Assembly (NCBI GenBank): GCA_001414485.1
Contig: LLEY01000022.1
Span: 248,001 to 312,000 of the forward strand
Source of the DNA: Calycina herbarum
Lineage: Eukaryota; Ascomycota; Leotiomycetes; Helotiales; Pezizellaceae
DNA length: 64,000 nt
Direction: 5' to 3'
Part shown: piece after piece, positions 57,916 to 64,000 of the stretch
How the letters are laid out: each line of letters begins with the position of its first letter
How positions within the stretch are numbered: position 1 is the stretch's first letter
The notes under the pieces: generated by a model
Databases searched by the model: none
Seen by the model: the letters and a program-made list of their open reading frames with translations, nothing else
Told to the model about the DNA's origin: nothing
Program-made: the position numbers and the translations under genes

Positions 57916-59024
57916 TATTACTAAATTCTTTATTATTTTTAATCTAAGTTCTATATTCTTATACTTTGAGTTTCTTATCTATAAGTTTAATATAATTAGT
58001 TAATACTACTTATTATTAAATAGTAGTATTAATTTATTTCTTTCTCTTAAAGTCTTTCTTCTTACTATACTTATTTACTCTATAACTAGGAAAGCTATAG
58101 TTATAATATAAGTTCTACTTATATTAACGATTTTACTCTTTCTAAGAAAGTCTTCTTTTCTCTTAAAAGGTTTTCTTTTATATAGCGTTTACCTCTTTAC
58201 TATACTTAGTATAAGAGTGTTTCTACTTTCTAGACTCTTTACTCTTCTCTCTATATTTAAAGTTACTCTTTCTAAATTTATATAAGTAGTTGTCTAACTA
58301 GATAACTTTCTTAATTATATCTATAATAGTTAAGAATTATATATTCTATTTAGCTATTTCCTTATAGATATATACTTTTAATCCTTTATAGAAGAGTTTT
58401 ATAAGAGCGATAGTATTCTATTCTAACTTCGTTTTATATTATTAAAAGTTATTAGTATAATCTATTACTAATCTAGTCTAGTATAATTCTAAAAGCTTAT
58501 ATATAGTAGTTTAGATTATATCAAAGTTTTTAAAGACTTTTCTAATAGTTACTTTAAATCTTCTCTAAGATTTAAATATAATCTTAGTTAATTCTATCTT
58601 TCTATCTTCTTTCTTATTCTTAAAGAAGTTCTCTAAATATAGCTAAGTCTATTCTAATACTAATCTTTAAAGATAGAAGATAGTAAAGATAGTTTATAAA
58701 TTATAATTACCTTTGAATTTATTAGAATTAAAGTTGAAATAGATGTTTATTTAAAAAAGAAATAAGTTAAGTTTCTTTTACTTTCTATAATATATATCTA
58801 GTATCTTAACTTTAATAGATTTAAGTGCTTCGACTTTATAAGGCTTAGAGACGTCTAGTATACTAATATTATCGTCGTTCCTAGTTAACTACGTACTAGT
58901 AGGTGTTCTTCTAGTAGTACTTCTAGATATTCCTACGACGTTAACTCGACTAGTATTTAAGCTAGCTACTACGGCGGAGGTTACTAGGGCTATAGCAACT
59001 AAACTTCTAAGCAGGTGCTTAAAG

Positions 59025-59480
59025 TATAATAAAACTTAAATAAACTAAATAAAGATAACTAAGTCTTAAAGATTAGTATATAGATAAGAAGTATAGATAC
59101 GCTAGGCTGTTTACTTAGAAGTAAACAAGTTACTTATATCAAAGATATTAAATAAGATAATAAGATTAATAACTAAAGTTAAGTATAAAGCTTCTATTTA
59201 ATAGTAGACGTACTAGTCTTATATAGAACCTTTGTTTATATTAGAGTTCTACTTAGTAGGAGTCTCGAAGATAGAGTCTAACTCTATTTCTAGAGCTTCT
59301 TAAAACTAGACTCTATTACCTAACTGCTCCTAACCGAGTCACGTGATATAACTGAAATGAGATCCTTAGGATTATATATCCGCTTAACCCTTTCTTCTTT
59401 TTAGAGTTATAATAGTATTTATTCTATTAGAGCGCTGCCTAGACTTTATTCATTTACGTGCTAGCACGTGATTCGTAACA
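59025..59480 (-). repeat. 5' LTR of Gypsy element B
   Basis: 456 bp. It ends attcgtaaca, so on the element strand the TGTTACGAAT start is intact. It was the base for defining the LTR ends in the other copies. Confidence 0.9.
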
Positions 59481-59485
59481 TCGGA

Positions 59486-62353
59486 GTGCTAATTAGTTTA
59501 TATAGCAAAATACCTCTTTCTTACTCTGCTAGTACTCTTCCGGATATCTACCGCGTCTGCTACGTTCGATACCTTTAGGTAAAAGCTAGAGATAGAGAGT
59601 ATAAGTATATCTTTATAAAAGATATATCTAAGAAGTGTAAGTATTACGTTAGATAGAACGCCGTTTGTATCCTAGTAAGCAGTCCTAAGTCTAAACTAAG
59701 TCTAAACCTATACTAACTATTATAGTTACCCTAGTTTATAAAGAAGGAGTTTATTATCTTATAGCTCTTAGAAAGCCCGGTTACGATTAAGAAGGCTACT
59801 AAGGCTATTAATAAGATTATAGTCGTTGTTACTATAGAGGTATCTAAGACTATAACAGAGTTATAGTACGCGCTCCTCGAGGAGACTCGGGCGCTTCGCG
59901 TCGAGGTTACTATAAGTATTCCTTCCTTAGTTAGTACGGTTATAGAGGTGATTTTAGACTAATATTCTAACAGGCTAGTAATACTATACAGGTCTAGATT
60001 CGGGACCTCTTCGAAGCCTATCTGAAGAGCTTACGAGTCGCGGGTAGTCGTTAGAGTAAGAAGCGTAAGCACGCGGAGGTAGAGAGGGTTCCTAGAGATA
60101 AGCTAGTTCAGGTCCCTTTCGGTGGAGAGAATAGTAAGGAGAAGGATTATAAGGACGAGGATAATAAGAAGGAGGCTAAGGCTACTACTACATAGCTGGC
60201 TAATAGAGCAGCTAGAGTAGAGAAGATTAAGCTTTAGATCTTATTTAGTAGCGACTCGGTATTATCTTCTTATTCTTCTACTTTGTTGATTTTAAGTTAC
60301 TTAGAAGTAACTAGGATTAGTAGATATTCTTAAGAGTTATTTAGTTAAATAATAAACTCTTTACTTATTCTTATCTGTTTCCTATATACGTATCTATTTA
60401 GAGAGAAGTCGAGGTAGTTCTAGTTACTCTAGGTATTTAACGTAGAAGTCTCTTAATCGATATAGTAAACCTTAAAAATTATTAGTAGGATACTAAGTAG
60501 AGTCTAAATCGTAGCTAACCTATTTTACTTAATACTATAGTTATCTCTTAAAAAGTCTACTAGCGAGAATCTCTTAAACTTCCTATTCTTATATACTCCG
60601 AATAATCTCTAGAGGTAGCTCTAGGGCTTCCTATCTAGGTAGAGAGGTATTCAGGTCCTTAGATAGTACGTCTGTAGCGAAAACGTTATAAATTAATAAT
60701 CCTTCTAGAAGCTTAACCTATAAGAGTATTCTATACGTTCTAGTATTTTAAAGGGTTCTGTCTACTACTTAGCTAGCTTTTAGCTAGGTTGATTTATCTT
60801 AAGATTCCTTATTAATAAGTAGACTTTATTACTAATATCTTAGTCGATAGCTCTTTAGTATTAATTTATACTATCTTATATTCTCTACTAGGCTTCGGTT
60901 ATATTATCTTTAGCTACGTTCTAGACCGAGTATATACGTCGGACTATTTTAGCTACCTTATTATAATTTAATCGTTTCTAGGGAATAGAAGTCTTTAGAG
61001 TATTCTAGTTCTACGAGGTTCTTAAATCGAGTCTAAACTTAAGCTAATAAAGGGTTATACTAATCGAGGAGTATAGAAGAGTTATTTATACTCGGTCTAT
61101 TAGAGAGATTAACTTGCTCTAATTATCCTAGTAGTAGGTTACGAAAGGCCTTAGCCTCTGATCGATATATCGGTTTATAATCTCTGTCTAACTATCTGTT
61201 TATTTATAATAAGCTATAGAGAGTTTAAGCTTAATACTAATAATATAATAGAATTCCGTTTAAAAAGCTAAGACGAATTAAGGTCCTCTATTAGACGTAA
61301 TCGATTTAGAATAGTATCTAAAACAATAGATCTATTATATAAAAAGTTAAGCTAATCCTCTAGCGTCGGTCGTAGAATAGTAGAGAATAGACACCGAGTC
61401 CTTTCTAAAGCGGTCGATAAATACTAGTATAGTATTATATCTATGTTTATCTTTTAGAAAGGACTTAAAATCTATATATAAATACTATATCAGGTAATCG
61501 AGAACTAGTAGTAGGTAAAGAAACTCTTACTATTTAGTCTATTAAGAATAAGAGTATCTATATACTCGGTAGTTAGCTATATATACTTTATAGTCTAAAC
61601 CTATACTAATCTAGTAGTAGACGAGAGCTAATAACTAGTATATCTTTTAGATACTTAGGTAAGTACTAGATACTTAGTTATAGACTTCTTAGATTAGATT
61701 TATATAGAGTTCGATATTTCTTTAGATATAAAGCTGTCTTCTAAATAGAAGTAAATTATCTAGCGAGATAGTATAACCGTTCTTAAGCTAGCTACGCTAT
61801 TCTTAGAAGGATTATATATTATCTACCTTTAGTCTCTGAATTAGGTCTAACTTATATTCTAGTATAATATCTAGCTAAATTATACTAATAGATATCGCTT
61901 GTTTTTATAAAAAGGTCTAAGTAAGATCGGCGTTAATTCGGAAGTCTAACCTAATAGGTTTAAAAAGAGTATACGAGCGGCTATCTAATTTAACTTAATT
62001 CTATATTTTAATATCTTACTCGTATCTAGTTAGAATATCCGCCTTTTAATTTACCTTTCTAGACGTAAATTAGATCTAGAAGTTAAAGTTAGATAGGAAT
62101 TCTATCTATCGTACTTGTTTAGTTATAAGTAGCTTAGTTGTTATAAAGTATTCTAAGAATCTATAGTCTAAATATACGTCGATATAGTTCTAATACGATA
62201 TAAGTTTAGGCTACTATTTCTTAAATACTTTAATAATTATAAATAATTCCTTATTATAGATTTCCTAATTTACTTCGTAGCTGACTAAGACGTGGGAGTA
62301 AAAACCTATAGAATACTACTGATTACTATATTATTAAGAGAATATATCTACTA
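59486..62353 (-). mobile_element. Older Ty3/Gypsy relic, target of Gypsy B and of Fot1 copy 5
   Basis: The minus strand near 62.17-62.3 kb reads as Gypsy RNase H: SHVLVSYEVN, stop, EIYNKELFIIIKVFKK, matching the family pattern NYEIHDKELLAIV with RIP-type changes. Reverse transcriptase should lie beyond the Fot1 copy that begins at 62354, outside the window. Integrase sequence should occupy 60.3-62.1 kb but is too eroded to point at. Both LTRs are unidentified. Confidence 0.65.
59800..60290 (+). pseudogene. Opposite-strand ORF relic at the 3' side of the older Gypsy relic
   Basis: A GC-richer patch reads on the plus strand, opposite to pol. Frames include LLEETRALRVEVTISIPSLV and, after a frame change, SKKRKHAEVERVPRDKLVQV followed by a charged run. 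Stops are mainly TAG where CAG fits. Position and charge resemble the opposite-strand ORF in element A, but I see no sequence identity. The function is unknown. Confidence 0.42.
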
Positions 62354-64000
62354 ACGTAGTATACTAGAACCTTGTAATTATTAGGACCTTATAAATTTTT
62401 TCCTACTCTATTACTTTAAAATATAATAAAACTACTATAATATATTAAATTAATTAAAACTACTTAGAATCTAATAAACTAGATATATCTATAACTTCTT
62501 AATACGTCTATATATTATAACTAGTTTTTCTATAAGTACTATAACGTCGCTAAGTCGTTTATTCTTCATCTTCTCTACTCTCTCTAGAGCGCTTATTACG
62601 TCGAACCTGCTTCTCTGTATTCTTCTAGGCTAATCTGTTCTATATATCCTCTATAGTACGTATACCTCCTTCTTAGATACAGGTATTTTTAGCTCTCTAG
62701 CGTTTGCTAAGAGCTTTATTTACTATTCGAAGTATATAGACCTTAGCTAATAAGAGAGTTACCTTATAGACTAATCGCTCTATACCTTTTACTAATAAAG
62801 CGATTGTCTAGAAAATAGGTGTTAGCGAGCTTCCTTAGTAACGAGTAATATAATCCTTAATAAGAGTTGATTACGAAAGAGCTTTAGAAAGGTTATAAGG
62901 AGTCTAGAAGACCTAAGGGGTAGCGTCGACAGAGGGGGGTCTAGTAGGTATAGGAGTCTATAACTTAATATCAAGCTTTAAGATTATAGTCTAGGGTTCT
63001 AGAGGTACTAGACCAGCTCTATAAAACCTAGCTTTAGCGTTTTAGGTTATTATTAACTAGTTATAGGCTATGTAAAACGTAAGAAAGAACTCGACCTTAG
63101 TAATATAGTTTATATAAGCCTTAATAAAGATCTCGATTTAACGCTTATATATGTGTTTAAGAATACTAAAACATCTAACGTCGAGTAGCTAGGTTAGATA
63201 AGACGAATAAAGAGGTAGGTAAAGAGTAATAATGTTATATAACTTATAATACTCTTAGAATACTACTGATTTATAACTCTTATGTCTATCTAGAACTAAT
63301 ATTTAATATAGCTCTTTTATATAACTACGAGTATACTTATCAAAGTATTCTAGCTATTCTAAGCCTGTCTTATTATTAGTCTATCTATTACTAGTTAGTT
63401 TAATAACCTAGTTATTAGAAAGACCGCTCTTAGTATACTAACTAGTAAGGTGATTTTTCTCTTAAACTACTAAGAATAGAGAGATACTTAAACTCTCTCT
63501 ATTAATATAGACAATTGCTATAGCCTATTCTCGATTACCTAGCTAGATAGCCTTATCTCTGCTACGTCGATTAGCACGTATAATAACTATTCTAGCGTAG
63601 ATAATACCTATTATAAAACTAGTCTTATTAAAGTTATAGAAATCGTAGTCTTAGATTCTATATTTCACCTATATATTCTCTACTAGTTAAAACCATATAC
63701 TAATTAGCTTAGGATCTTCGTATAAAGCTTTTTAGAAATCGTAAACACGATTAAAACGCGTTTTTAGTTCTAGACGTCGTTATATAAATCGTTATACCTA
63801 GTTCTTTCTAACGTATTATTCTCTATATAACTCGAGTATATAATTTACTATATCTTCTATACTACCTAGCTAGGGCGTAAATCCTCTCGTATTTAGATTA
63901 AGTATATTTTAAATAATTACCTCCTCTTCTATTATAGTTATTTTATGATTTACTAGCTAGCGTTTGCTAAGAGTAGTTTAACTAGCTATTCTATTAGTAA
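62354..64000 (-). mobile_element. Fot1/pogo-like transposon 5, truncated by window edge
   Basis: The left end starts ACGTAGTATACTAGAACCTT after TA (62352-62353), the same terminal repeat as copy 4. The minus strand carries the DFYNFNKTSF-type motif near 63.63 kb. The right end lies outside the window. It shows the TRIM-free version of the sequence interrupted at 9342 in copy 1. Confidence 0.82.

Larger units (their letters stand above)
48655..59480 (-). mobile_element. Ty3/Gypsy retrotransposon B, RIP-degraded, with two nested Fot1 copies
   Basis: LTRs of 456 bp each lie at 48655-49110 and 59025-59480, with a perfect 5-bp duplication TCGGA at 48650-48654 and 59481-59485. It is the same family and orientation as element A. 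The minus strand has the RT remnant YYLDNILIF at 51839-51865 and the gag knuckle near 58.1 kb. Removing the nested elements (52149-54000 and 56076-57915, each with one TA) leaves about 7.13 kb, close to element A. RIP damage is heavier than in A. Confidence 0.9.

Noticed and set aside
1..64000. CRISPR array, secondary-metabolite cluster, or prokaryote-type defence system
   Set aside because: The DNA is fungal; no regular spacer array was seen, and no polyketide synthase, peptide synthetase or terpene cyclase motif was found among the open frames.

Overview
The window looks like nuclear DNA of a filamentous ascomycete (Pezizomycotina). Introns are short (46-131 nt) with GT..AG borders and CTAAC-type branch sites. 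Single-copy housekeeping genes have clear fungal relatives. Long, extremely TpA-rich blocks of transposon relics carry the C-to-T scars of repeat-induced point mutation (RIP). A leotiomycete is my guess only. No tRNA, rRNA or CRISPR was recognised.

Layout. (1) 1-10.73 kb is a RIP-degraded nest: an older Ty3/Gypsy element running off the left edge, a 7.3 kb Gypsy element (A) inserted inside that element's LTR, and a Fot1/pogo relic carrying a well-preserved 629-bp miniature LTR element (TRIM). (2) 10.7-45.4 kb is a gene island of normal composition, interrupted at 14.55-17.0 kb by a TIR transposon with a RIP-mutated interior. (3) 45.4-64 kb is a second nest: four Fot1/pogo elements, a solo LTR, a 10.8 kb Gypsy element (B) that hosts two of the Fot1 copies, and an older Gypsy relic.

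Genes in the island, left to right: a 2EXR-domain gene broken by one amber codon; a DUF5672 membrane protein; a RED/IK-like splicing factor; a small broken ORF; a secreted GH16 glucanase-like enzyme; two unrecognised proteins; a CWF19L1/Drn1-like protein (minus) divergent from UTP20; a small glycine/asparagine-rich stress-type protein; cullin-3 (minus) divergent from the mitochondrial zinc-finger protein Zim17/Tim15. Exon structures were worked out by hand from splice signals, reading phase and family motifs. RED and the CWF19-like protein both belong to RNA splicing and UTP20 to ribosome assembly. Otherwise the genes are a syntenic housekeeping stretch, not a pathway cluster.

Repeats in the island: a TIR family (M1-M3) with one copy in each of three consecutive intergenic spaces, a separate 172-bp MITE, two degenerate tandem arrays, and a run of 32 G. 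I found no biosynthetic or defence system. The most interesting items are the TRIM with a perfect heat-shock element in its LTRs, the opposite-strand ORFs at the 3' ends of two Gypsy elements, two genes each stopped by a single CAG-to-TAG-like change, and the insertion history readable from target-site duplications.
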